Shown: piece by piece, positions 17,395-24,649 of the stretch
How the letters are laid out: the number at the start of each line of letters is the position of its first letter
Numbering within the stretch: the first letter of the stretch is position 1
Assembly (NCBI GenBank): GCA_964463375.1
Contig: CAYXBQ010000003.1
Location: 1 to 64,000, forward strand
DNA length: 64,000 nt
Reading direction: 5' to 3'
Source: UMGS1696 sp964463375
GTDB taxonomy: Bacteria > Bacillota > Clostridia > Oscillospirales > CAG-272
Translations under genes and position numbers: made by a program
Notes under the pieces: model-generated
What the model saw: the letters and a program-made list of their open reading frames with translations, nothing else
Databases searched by the model: none
What the model was told of the DNA's origin: nothing

Positions 17395-18444
17395 TCAGGC
17401 AAAGATCACGCCGTCGTCGCCGGAGACCACTTCGCCGATGATGTACGCATCTTCTCCATTGGCACGCAGTACTTCCAGTGCCTTGTCTGCATCTTCCTTG
17501 GCAACCGTGATGCTCATGCCCACGCCCATGTTGAAGGTGTTGAACATATCTCTCCGGTCTACGCCGCCCTTCTTTTGCAGCAGGTCGAACACAGCGGGGG
17601 TGCGAATGGCTGCGGAATCGATCTTAGCAGACAGACCATCGGGCAGACAGCGGGGAATATTTTCGAAGAAGCCGCCGCCGGTGATGTGGGAAATGCCCTT
17701 TGCCTTGACTACGTCCAGCATAGCCAGCACCGGCTTTACGTAAATGCGGGTGGGAGTCAGCAGTACCTCGCCCAGGCTCTTGCCACTAAGCTCTGCCACG
17801 GGAGCGGTCAGGTCGGCGTTTTCGATGTCGAATACCTTGCGGACCAGGGAGAAACCATTGGAGTGGAAGCCGCTGGAGGGCAGACCGATGAGGATATCCC
17901 CGGCGGCCGTGGTGGTGTTGTCTAGGATCTGGCTTCTGTCGGCAATACCCACAGCGAAGCCGGCCAGGTCATAATCGTGCTCCGGCATCAGACCGGGATG
18001 CTCAGCCGTTTCACCACCGATCAGAGCGCAGTCTGCCTGTACGCAGCCCTCTGCCACACCGGATACCAGGGAGGCGATCTTTTCGGGGATGTTCTTACCG
18101 CAGGCGATGTAGTCGAGGAAGAACAGGGGACGTGCGCCGCAGCAGATGATGTCGTTGACGCACATGGCCACGCAGTCGATACCCACGGTGTCATGCTTGT
18201 CCATCAGCATGGAAAGCCGGATCTTGGTGCCCACGCCGTCGGTACCGGAGACTAAGATCGGGTCGGTGATGTTGTACTTCTTCATCATCACGCCCAGATC
18301 GAACAGACCGCCAAAGCCGCCGATCTTGTCGCAAACGCCGGCTGTCATGGTCCGGGCGATGTGTGCCTTCATCAGTTCAACAGCGGTATAGCCTGCGGTG
18401 ATGTCCACACCGGCTTCCTTGTATGCTTCGCTGAAACTCTTCAT
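17395..18444 (-). CDS. purM: Phosphoribosylformylglycinamidine cyclo-ligase
   Basis: A protein of about 349 residues that closes FGAM to AIR. It shows YKEAGVDITAG at the start, GFGGLFDLG, SGTDGVGTKIRLS, and the substrate loop CGGARPLFFLDY in the variant form CCGARPLFFLDYIACG. GGETAEHPG and GGGFFENIPR follow. The ATG at 18444 has GGAGG 11 bases upstream; the frame extends 13 codons further without a better signal. It lies between the polysaccharide deacetylase gene and purN in the purine operon. Confidence 0.95.
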   Translation of the reverse strand: MKSFSEAYKEAGVDITAGYTAVELMKAHIARTMTAGVCDKIGGFGGLFDLGVMMKKYNITDPILVSGTDGVGTKIRLSMLMDKHDTVGIDCVAMCVNDIICCGARPLFFLDYIACGKNIPEKIASLVSGVAEGCVQADCALIGGETAEHPGLMPEHDYDLAGFAVGIADRSQILDNTTTAAGDILIGLPSSGFHSNGFSLVRKVFDIENADLTAPVAELSGKSLGEVLLTPTRIYVKPVLAMLDVVKAKGISHITGGGFFENIPRCLPDGLSAKIDSAAIRTPAVFDLLQKKGGVDRRDMFNTFNMGVGMSITVAKEDADKALEVLRANGEDAYIIGEVVSGDDGVIFA

Positions 18445-18532
18445 GTTATAGAATACCTCCAAGGTTGTGATCGGAACGGTCAAGACCGCTCCCTACAAGT
18501 TATATAAAAATGTATTGGTGAACGGGGTAGGT

Positions 18533-19369
18533 TCAATCCAGCCGGACGAGCTTGCCGCCGGGGACTTCGTAGTTTTTGTTCATGTAGCAGATGCAAACGT
18601 CCAGCCTGCCGGGGTTGTACACAAAGGAGCCGTCTGCCGCAAATTGCAGGGCTTCGTAGGCCTTTACGTAGTCGTAGATCTCCATGTTGGTGGCATACCA
18701 GATGTCGTCCCGGTGACCTACGTAGTCGGCGAACTCCTCCATGACGTTCCAGTTGTTGTTGTCGTTGAATTCGTAGCTGTGTCCCCACAGATAGAACAGC
18801 CGGGGCGTGTGGGACCAGAAATAGGCTCTGTCCGGTTCCTCCACAAATTGCCGTGCCAGCTCCATGAGCCGGGGATCGGTGTGGTGGCAGGTGGCGGGGA
18901 GTCGGAGCCAATCCGTGGGAATATCGAACCGACCGGTGGAAACAGTGGTGCGGGAATACACGATGCCGCAGGTCTTCAGGATCTCCACCACCCCATCGTC
19001 AAAGCTGCCGTTGGCATAAGCCATACCCTTGACCGGCTTTCCCAGCAGCTTTTCCAGATTGACCCGATCCTCCAGCACATCCCGTGTGGCCAGTGCCGGA
19101 TCCACCTCGGTCAGGGACAGATGCCGTACGCCGTGTACCGCCACCTCGTTGCCGGAGGCGGTGTACAGCTCCATGGCTTCATCCACCATGAGTCGTCTGC
19201 CTTCGCCGGGCTTGGTGGCAAACATACCGGAGTTGATGTTGAAGGTACCCTTCAAGCCGGCTGCGGACATGATCTCGATGAGCCGACGGTCGAAAATGAC
19301 ACCATCGTCATAGCTCAGCGTCACGGCCTTACGGCGAAAACCGGGGTACCGCAGAAATGTATACCGCAT
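18533..19369 (-). CDS. Polysaccharide deacetylase (NodB-like) family protein
   Basis: A 278-residue protein with a NodB-type fold. TLSYDDGVIFDRRL holds the metal/catalytic Asp pair near residues 20-21, EVAVHGVRHLSL the metal-binding His pair near 81-85, and YANGSFDDGVVEIL a later conserved strand. There is no signal peptide, so the substrate would be cytoplasmic or the protein is exported unconventionally. It sits between purE and purM with an AGGAGG ribosome binding site and tight spacing, so it appears cotranscribed with purine genes. A link to nucleotide chemistry is unproven. Substrate, carbohydrate or another amide, is unknown. Confidence 0.75.
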   Translation of the reverse strand: MRYTFLRYPGFRRKAVTLSYDDGVIFDRRLIEIMSAAGLKGTFNINSGMFATKPGEGRRLMVDEAMELYTASGNEVAVHGVRHLSLTEVDPALATRDVLEDRVNLEKLLGKPVKGMAYANGSFDDGVVEILKTCGIVYSRTTVSTGRFDIPTDWLRLPATCHHTDPRLMELARQFVEEPDRAYFWSHTPRLFYLWGHSYEFNDNNNWNVMEEFADYVGHRDDIWYATNMEIYDYVKAYEALQFAADGSFVYNPGRLDVCICYMNKNYEVPGGKLVRLD

Positions 19370-19415
19370 AAGATGCTCCTCCTATGATACAAAAACAGTC
19401 GTAATCCGGTGCAGT

Positions 19416-19919
19416 TCATTCTGCACGATTTAGCTTCTCCTGCAAAGCCGCATCCTTGGCAAGCACCGCTTCGGCACCCTTCCGGCGGCTTTCGGCGATC
19501 TTTTCGGCAAGGGCATCGTCGGACAAGGCTAAGATCTGGCAGGCCAGGTGAGCAGCGTTGGCAGCACCGTTCAACGCCACCGTAGCCACCGGGATCCCGC
19601 TGGGCATTTGCACCGTAGCCAGCAGCGCATCCAAACCATCCATGGCACCGCCTTTGACCGGGATGCCGATGACGGGCAGGGTGGTGTTGGCGGCGCAGGC
19701 ACCGGCTAAGTGTGCGGCCATCCCGGCAGCAGCTATGATCACACCGTACCCATTTTCTTTGGCAGACGAAACGAACGCTGCGGTCTCCACGGGGGTGCGG
19801 TGGGCGGAGAGGACACGGGCCGTGTATGCGACACCAAAGGAATCCAGCACAGCAAACGCTTTTTCGACAACGGGCAGATCGGAGTCACTGCCCATCAGGA
19901 TGGCAACTTTCTTAGCCAT
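19416..19919 (-). CDS. purE: 5-(carboxyamino)imidazole ribonucleotide mutase / AIR carboxylase
   Basis: A 167-residue PurE opening with KVAILMGSDSDLPV, followed by SAHRTP, IIAAAGMAAHLAG and LPVIGIPV, the signature of the N5-CAIR mutase fold; GIPVATVALNGAANAA is further conserved. No purK occurs in the window, so whether it works as class I (with PurK) or class II (direct carboxylation) is open. It is the first gene of the operon, preceded by GAGG and a leader of about 320 nucleotides. Confidence 0.95.
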   Translation of the reverse strand: MAKKVAILMGSDSDLPVVEKAFAVLDSFGVAYTARVLSAHRTPVETAAFVSSAKENGYGVIIAAAGMAAHLAGACAANTTLPVIGIPVKGGAMDGLDALLATVQMPSGIPVATVALNGAANAAHLACQILALSDDALAEKIAESRRKGAEAVLAKDAALQEKLNRAE

Positions 19920-20158
19920 GACAATACCTCGCTAATATAATAATTTCTATGAAAAAAGGCATACCGCATGCAGGGGTCTTGCAAACATTGACGCAAAAAA
20001 GCAATGCGGAAAAAACAAGAGTGTGTCCCCGGAAACGGAATGCCCAGACGGTCGGCGGGCCACAGATGTGACCAAGGCATATTTTTCTGCTTCATGCGGT
20101 CGATCCCGCTGCGTACAAACGCAAATCCGTCAGTTACAGAAAAGCCCAACTGATAGGT
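19920..20158 (-). other. Untranslated leader region of the purine operon
   Basis: Between the promoter at 20247-20275 and purE lie about 320 transcribed bases. Their first 82 are the palindromic repeat; the rest is this stretch. I see a GGTCAC/GTGGCC stem-loop near 20063-20078 and several short inverted repeats. I do not recognise a purine, PRPP, guanidine or other named riboswitch. A short frame within it lacks a ribosome binding site and family resemblance, so I do not call it a gene. Confidence 0.4.
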
Positions 20159-20240
20159 AACGCTGAATAATTCGAGAAAACGTGCCTAAAAGGCTGGGAT
20201 TTGTGGCGTTTTGGGCACGTTTTCAACCTGGATCAGCGTT
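20159..20240 (-). repeat. Palindromic repeat, copy B (MITE/REP-like), at the 5' end of the pur transcript
   Basis: The 82-base element begins AACGCTGA and ends TCAGCGTT, with inner arms GAAAACGTGCC and GGCACGTTTTC (imperfect) around a central GGCTGGGATTTGTGGCG. The reverse complement is related to 9563-9628. The predicted transcription start of the purine operon (about 20240) falls at its edge, so it would form a hairpin at the very 5' end of the mRNA. Confidence 0.65.
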
Positions 20241-20246
20241 AACTAT

Positions 20247-20275
20247 ATTATACCGGAATTCGGGCGTTCCGTCAA
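20247..20275 (-). promoter_or_regulatory. Promoter of the purine operon
   Basis: TTGACG and TATAAT are separated by 17 bases on the minus strand. No PurR-type operator could be recognised with confidence. Confidence 0.7.
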
Positions 20276-20324
20276 GGGGAAAACGGGAAAAAGTTGCCGC
20301 AACCGGTCGGAATCCCGATTTTCC

Positions 20325-20378
20325 ACAAAAGAAAAGCGATACGACCCGGAACGGTTTCCCATTCTGCGAGTCGTATCG
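20325..20378 (-). terminator. Terminator of the SLH protein gene
   Basis: CGATACGAC (20337-20345) pairs with GTCGTATCG (20370-20378). On the minus strand the hairpin is followed by CTTTTCTTTT, and it starts 17 bases after the stop codon at 20395. Confidence 0.75.
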
Positions 20379-20394
20379 GCTAACGCTTATTCAG

Positions 20395-22287
20395 TTATGC
20401 ATAAAATCCAAACAATACCATGGCGACCAGCGCACGGGTGGCACTTTCCTTGGGCAGGATGTTGCCGTCGATATTCTCGATCAGCCCGGCACCACACGCC
20501 CACTGCATAGCAGGAATGGCGTATTCGGCGATGTCTGCAAAATCTTCGTAGGAGAGAATGTTTGTTTCTTCACCAATGCTTACATCATAGCCGAGGAAGT
20601 TTGCGTACCGATAGAATATGGTAACAAGCTGTTCTCTGGTGAGCAGATTCTCCGGAGCAAATTCGGTTTCGGTGATGCCGTTGACAAGACCAATGGATCT
20701 TGCCCAAACTACGGCGTTATGGTACCACGCATCATCCGCTACATCTGTAAAGGGATTTGCATCATTCATCACAGGCGCACCAGCCGCACGGTACAGTACC
20801 GTCACCAGCATGGCTCTGGTCAGACCTTCGTTCGGTGCAAAGGTGTTTTCAGACATACCGTTCATGTAGCCGTTTTCATAAGCAAACTTTACGGCTTCGT
20901 AGAATGTGTCGGTTTCCGTTACGTCGGAGAAAGGATTTTCCCAAGTAGTTTCTACTTGAGCAGGCTCCACTTCTTCGACCGGTTCGGTTTCTGTCACTTC
21001 CGGCTCTACTGCAACAGGCTCGTCCTTCTTTTTGTTAGCGGCAACGATCTTGTCGATCAGCTCCCAGCCTTGCCACGTGGGGAGAAATGCGCTGGATTGG
21101 ACTGCGCCACACTCGCACTTGCCGTCTTTGCCAAAATTGTGATTAGAAACTGTGCCTCCGCAATAATCACATTTGTGGTCATAGTTCGTGCCTTCCTCAT
21201 GTGTTCCGTAGTCTTTGCCACAGCCGTAGTCGCACTTGTGGTCCTTGTCGGCATCTTCGCAGGTTCCGAAGTCCTTACCGCAGCCATAGTCACACTTGTG
21301 GTTTTTATATGCATCTTCGCAGGTTCCGAAGTCCTTACCGCAGCCATAGTCACACTTGTGGTCTTTATATGCATCTTCGCAGGTTCCGAAGTCCTTACCG
21401 CAGCCGTAGTCGCACTTGTGGTCTTTATATGCATCTTCGCAGGTTCCTATTGCTTCCTTACATTCGTAATCGCAAATATGATTCCTATCTGCGTCCTCAT
21501 GTGTTCCAACGGTCTTACCACAGCCATTTTCACAATTATGATCCTTATCGATATCGGCATGATCAGCGTTGATAGTAATATTATGAAATATAATATGGCC
21601 GTTAGTATTTATTCTATTGTCCCAGCGCACCGTTACATCTATTAGTCCCAAACCGGCATCAAGCTTGTAACGTCCATCTTCGTCTGGTGTCAACACAGGA
21701 TATGTTCCGCTTGCTGGATGATAGTAGTCTACACCAGTTAAATGCTCTGCTGGAATATCTACTGTGAAATATGTGTCTCCGCAATATGTCTTTCCTTGCT
21801 CTATTCCATGCACATTATTATTATCATAATAATATACATCGTCGGTCATCGATGTCTTCTCATTAAACCATTTCATAAGCGTCATCAGCTTTTCTACTCC
21901 GGTAATCTGTTCCTGTTCTTCCGGATTTAATGCTTCCAGTGCATCGTAAGCATCCTGAGCAGCTTCATAAGCAACGTTTACCGTTGCTTCATCCGCATCT
22001 TCCAGTTCTTCCACGATAGGCAGAGCATCGATCAGTGCCTGAACCTTTTCTATCGCTGTCTGTTCCGGTTCTGTTTCTTCTACAGGAGCTTCGTACTTGC
22101 CGCAGTTTTCGATAGTTGCACCCTCCGCATCGCAAACGGGACAGTCAGTGTTCATGGCTTCTGCCATGCACGCCGCTTCACAGGTGCAGGTCTGCATTTC
22201 GCTGTTATCCGTTGCCAGAGCCGACACCGGCAGCAGCATCAGCACCATGCATAGAGCCACCGCTATTTGTAGAATTCGTTTTTTCAT
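20395..22287 (-). CDS. SLH-domain surface protein with tandem Cys-rich repeats
   Basis: A protein of about 630 residues: signal peptide ending near SALAT, a Cys-rich N-terminal patch (CTCEAAC...CPVC), an acidic helical region, and a beta-rich segment. Next come about six tandem 20-residue repeats of the type DHKCDYGCGKDFGTCEDAYK. A Pro/Glu linker and three C-terminal SLH-like domains (NPFSDV, NPFTDV, YEDFADI) follow and would anchor it to cell-wall polymers. Each repeat carries three to four Cys plus His and Asp, suggesting metal or disulfide stabilisation. ATG 22287 has GGAGA 8 bases upstream. Central repeats are almost identical in DNA, implying recent expansion. Ligand and role are unknown. 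Confidence 0.85.
   Translation of the reverse strand: MKKRILQIAVALCMVLMLLPVSALATDNSEMQTCTCEAACMAEAMNTDCPVCDAEGATIENCGKYEAPVEETEPEQTAIEKVQALIDALPIVEELEDADEATVNVAYEAAQDAYDALEALNPEEQEQITGVEKLMTLMKWFNEKTSMTDDVYYYDNNNVHGIEQGKTYCGDTYFTVDIPAEHLTGVDYYHPASGTYPVLTPDEDGRYKLDAGLGLIDVTVRWDNRINTNGHIIFHNITINADHADIDKDHNCENGCGKTVGTHEDADRNHICDYECKEAIGTCEDAYKDHKCDYGCGKDFGTCEDAYKDHKCDYGCGKDFGTCEDAYKNHKCDYGCGKDFGTCEDADKDHKCDYGCGKDYGTHEEGTNYDHKCDYCGGTVSNHNFGKDGKCECGAVQSSAFLPTWQGWELIDKIVAANKKKDEPVAVEPEVTETEPVEEVEPAQVETTWENPFSDVTETDTFYEAVKFAYENGYMNGMSENTFAPNEGLTRAMLVTVLYRAAGAPVMNDANPFTDVADDAWYHNAVVWARSIGLVNGITETEFAPENLLTREQLVTIFYRYANFLGYDVSIGEETNILSYEDFADIAEYAIPAMQWACGAGLIENIDGNILPKESATRALVAMVLFGFYA
21181..21480. 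repeat. In-frame 60-bp tandem repeats within the SLH gene
   Basis: Units repeat with an exact 60-base period. Those between about 21240 and 21440 differ at only a few positions, such as TTTTTATATGC against TCTTTATATGC and single codon changes. Outer units are more diverged. There are no spacers and the reading frame is intact, so this is a coding repeat prone to copy-number change. Confidence 0.9.
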
Positions 22288-22329
22288 CCTTACATTCTCC
22301 TTTTTATTCGGTATAGCTAACGTACATTT

Positions 22330-22358
22330 ATTATACACCATCCCCTACAAAATTGCAA
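22330..22358 (-). promoter_or_regulatory. Promoter of the SLH protein gene
   Basis: TTGCAA and TATAAT lie 17 bases apart on the minus strand, about 40 bases before the start codon at 22287. Confidence 0.65.
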
Positions 22359-22429
22359 TAGCCTTCCACAAATTTCCTACATATTTTTTCACCCCGGACG
22401 AAAAAAACCACGATCCTGCCGGAAAAATC

Positions 22430-22458
22430 TTGACTTTTCTATCCTATAGTGTTACAAT
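22430..22458 (+). promoter_or_regulatory. Promoter of the LarA-like operon
   Basis: TTGACT and TACAAT are 17 bases apart, followed about 10 bases later by a tandem 16-bp duplication that carries the ribosome binding site. Confidence 0.7.
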
Positions 22459-22468
22459 AACCATAGAC

Positions 22469-22500
22469 CACTGTACCAGAAAGGCACTGTACCAGAAAGG
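22469..22500. repeat. Tandem 16-bp duplication containing the ribosome binding site
   Basis: CACTGTACCAGAAAGG occurs twice in perfect tandem (22469-22484, 22485-22500). Each copy ends in a Shine-Dalgarno-like GAAAGG; the second lies 11 bases before the ATG at 22512. Confidence 0.9.
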
Positions 22501-22511
22501 AAACCTACTGT

Positions 22512-23765
22512 ATGCAATATACCTGCGCCAGCGGACTATCGGACGACAGCATCCGGTTCGTTCTGCAAGATACTATAAAAAATAAAAACCTCAAAAAGAT
22601 CCTGCTTCTGCCCCCCGATTACACCAGAATGTACAGCGGTGCCGGCAAGATCGTCGCCATGTATTGGGAAATGCTCCACGACACCTGCCAGATCGACATC
22701 ATGCCCGCTCTGGGCACCCATGCCCCTATGACCGAGGAAGAATGCCACGCCTTCTTTGGCGAAAACGTGCCCTTCGAGAACATCCTTGTGCATCGTTGGC
22801 GGGACGACGTGGTCAAGATCGGCCAGGTCCCCGGCTCCTTTGTGTCCGAGGTCTCCGAAGGTCTGGTGGATACCCCCATCGATGTGGAGCTCAACAAACG
22901 CCTGCTGGATCCCTCCTATGACCTGATCATCTCCATCGGTCAGGTGGTGCCCCACGAAGTCGTTGGCATGGCAAACTATTCCAAAAACCTGTTCGTAGGC
23001 TGCGGCGGTGCATCCATGATCAACTCCTCCCATATGCTGGGTGCCTTCTACGGCATGGAACGGATCATGGGCAAGGACTTCTCGCCGGTGCGCAAGGTCT
23101 TTGACTATGCCCAGGAAAACTTCTGTCGTGATATTCCCCTGTTGTTCGTTTTGACCTGCACCACCAATACGGGCGACAAGACCAACATCCACGGCATCTA
23201 CACCGGCCGAGACAGAGCCAACTTCGAAAAAGCCGTGGCGCACAGCCAGCAGATCAACCTGATCCACGTGGACAAGCCCTTCCAGAAGGTGGTGGTGTAC
23301 CTGGATCCTCGGGAGTTCAAGAGCACCTGGCTGGGCAACAAAGCCATCTATCGCACCCGCATGGCCATCGCCGACGGTGGGGAGCTGATCGTGCTGGCAC
23401 CCGGCGTGGCAAGGTTCGGTGAGGACGACGAAAACGACCGGCTGATCCGCAAGTACGGCTACGTGGGACGAGAAACGGTGCTGACACTGGTGAAGGATCC
23501 GGCAAACGCCGATCTGAACGCCAACCTGTCTGTAGCGGCACACCTGATCCACGGCTCCTCCGACGGCCGCTTCCACATCACCTACGCCACCGAAAAGGTC
23601 ACCGAGGACGAGGTGCGCAGTGTGGGCTTTGACTGGATGGCATACGACGATGCCGCAAAGAAGTACGATCCCGCTACGCTGACCGACGGCTACAACACCA
23701 TTGACGGCGAGGAGATCTTCTACATCAGCAACCCGGCGCTGGGTCTTTGGACATATGACGAATAA
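22512..23765 (+). CDS. LarA-like (DUF2088) racemase/epimerase
   Basis: The 417-residue protein belongs to the lactate racemase LarA superfamily, whose enzymes use a nickel-pincer nucleotide to racemise or epimerise 2-hydroxy acids. Visible landmarks are LLLPPDYTR (residues 34-39), ALGTHAPMTEEE with His70, and VVPHEVVGMANYSKNLFVGCGG with His148 and Lys159, in places matching the catalytic His and cofactor-linking Lys of LarA. Larger context, with gnd, a PfkB kinase and a hydroxyacid dehydrogenase downstream, favours a sugar acid over lactate. Cofactor genes larB, larC and larE are not in the window. The start is preceded by GAAAGG. Confidence 0.75.
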   Translation: MQYTCASGLSDDSIRFVLQDTIKNKNLKKILLLPPDYTRMYSGAGKIVAMYWEMLHDTCQIDIMPALGTHAPMTEEECHAFFGENVPFENILVHRWRDDVVKIGQVPGSFVSEVSEGLVDTPIDVELNKRLLDPSYDLIISIGQVVPHEVVGMANYSKNLFVGCGGASMINSSHMLGAFYGMERIMGKDFSPVRKVFDYAQENFCRDIPLLFVLTCTTNTGDKTNIHGIYTGRDRANFEKAVAHSQQINLIHVDKPFQKVVVYLDPREFKSTWLGNKAIYRTRMAIADGGELIVLAPGVARFGEDDENDRLIRKYGYVGRETVLTLVKDPANADLNANLSVAAHLIHGSSDGRFHITYATEKVTEDEVRSVGFDWMAYDDAAKKYDPATLTDGYNTIDGEEIFYISNPALGLWTYDE

Positions 23766-24609
23766 TATGGAAGAAAAATATATCGATCTGCACACCCACA
23801 CGGTCTGCTCCGACGGCTCCATGACCCCCACCGAGCTGGTCCATCACGCCAAAGCAGCGGGACTGTCTGCGGTAGCCGTGTCCGACCACGATACAGCCGA
23901 TGGGGTGGCAGAAGCTGTAGCAGCCGGACAAGCCTGCGGCATCCAGGTGATCCCCGCCATTGAGCTGTCGGCCGTTTCGAAAACCGAGACCCACATCTTA
24001 GGCTACTTCATCGATCCCACATCTCCGGCGCTGGTACAGGCAGTGGACAACATCCGCAGGGTGCGCACCGAACGGATCGGCGAGACCTGCGCTATGCTGG
24101 CGAAATACGACATCCACGTGACTCTGGACGAAGTCAAGCAAAAGGCGGGCGGCGGGATCCTGTGTCGTGCCCACATCGCCAAGCTCATGACGGAGAAGGG
24201 CTACAGCGAATCGCCCAAGGCGGCCTTTGCCAAATGGCTCAACGTAGGCTGCCCCTGCTACAGCGAATCCCAGGCACTGACGGATACCGAAGCCATCGAC
24301 CTGATCCGACGCTCCGGCGGGGACGCATATTTGGCACACCTGCACCTGACCAAAAAAACCGGCGACGAGCTGGAAGATTTTGTGAAGCATCTGGTGGACG
24401 CAGGTCTGACCGGCATCGAGGGCTACTACACCGACTACACCCCGGACATGGCAGATACCTATCGGGCTCTGGCGAAAAAGTACGGCCTGAAGCTGTCCGG
24501 CGGTACCGACTTCCACGGCGCATTCAAGCCCCACATCTCCATCGGTCGTGGGCTGGGAGACATGCGTATCCCCTACAGCGTGCTGGAAGGCATGCAGGAA
24601 CGCAGATAA
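23755..24609 (+). CDS. PHP-domain phosphoesterase
   Basis: About 284 residues of the PHP metal-dependent phosphoesterase family. Motifs are YIDLHTHTVCSDGSMTP with the first His pair, AVAVSDHDTADG, ILCRAHIAKLM, and a C-terminal GGTDFHGAFKPH with further metal ligands. Close homologues include 3',5'-nucleoside bisphosphate phosphatase/RNase AM (YciV type), the likeliest activity. The first ATG (23755) overlaps the LarA-like gene by 11 bases; an in-frame ATG at 23767 is the alternative and lies right at the family's usual start. Tight coupling suggests cotranscription with the LarA-like gene. Confidence 0.8.
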   Translation: MTNNMEEKYIDLHTHTVCSDGSMTPTELVHHAKAAGLSAVAVSDHDTADGVAEAVAAGQACGIQVIPAIELSAVSKTETHILGYFIDPTSPALVQAVDNIRRVRTERIGETCAMLAKYDIHVTLDEVKQKAGGGILCRAHIAKLMTEKGYSESPKAAFAKWLNVGCPCYSESQALTDTEAIDLIRRSGGDAYLAHLHLTKKTGDELEDFVKHLVDAGLTGIEGYYTDYTPDMADTYRALAKKYGLKLSGGTDFHGAFKPHISIGRGLGDMRIPYSVLEGMQERR

Positions 24610-24649
24610 ACAAATAGACAATGATCCTCTTTGAAAAGGAGATAGAAAT

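Noticed and set aside
19895..20149. An 84-codon frame in the purine operon leader
   Set aside because: No ribosome binding site and no family resemblance, and it runs into purE in another frame; more likely untranslated leader.
19920..20240. A 6S RNA or purine/PRPP riboswitch upstream of purE
   Set aside because: Hairpins are present, but I could not place the conserved bulge or the conserved core bases of any of these families. A covariance-model search would decide.
21181..21480. A CRISPR-like array in the SLH gene
   Set aside because: Period 60 with no variable spacers, in frame and coding; the units are protein repeats.
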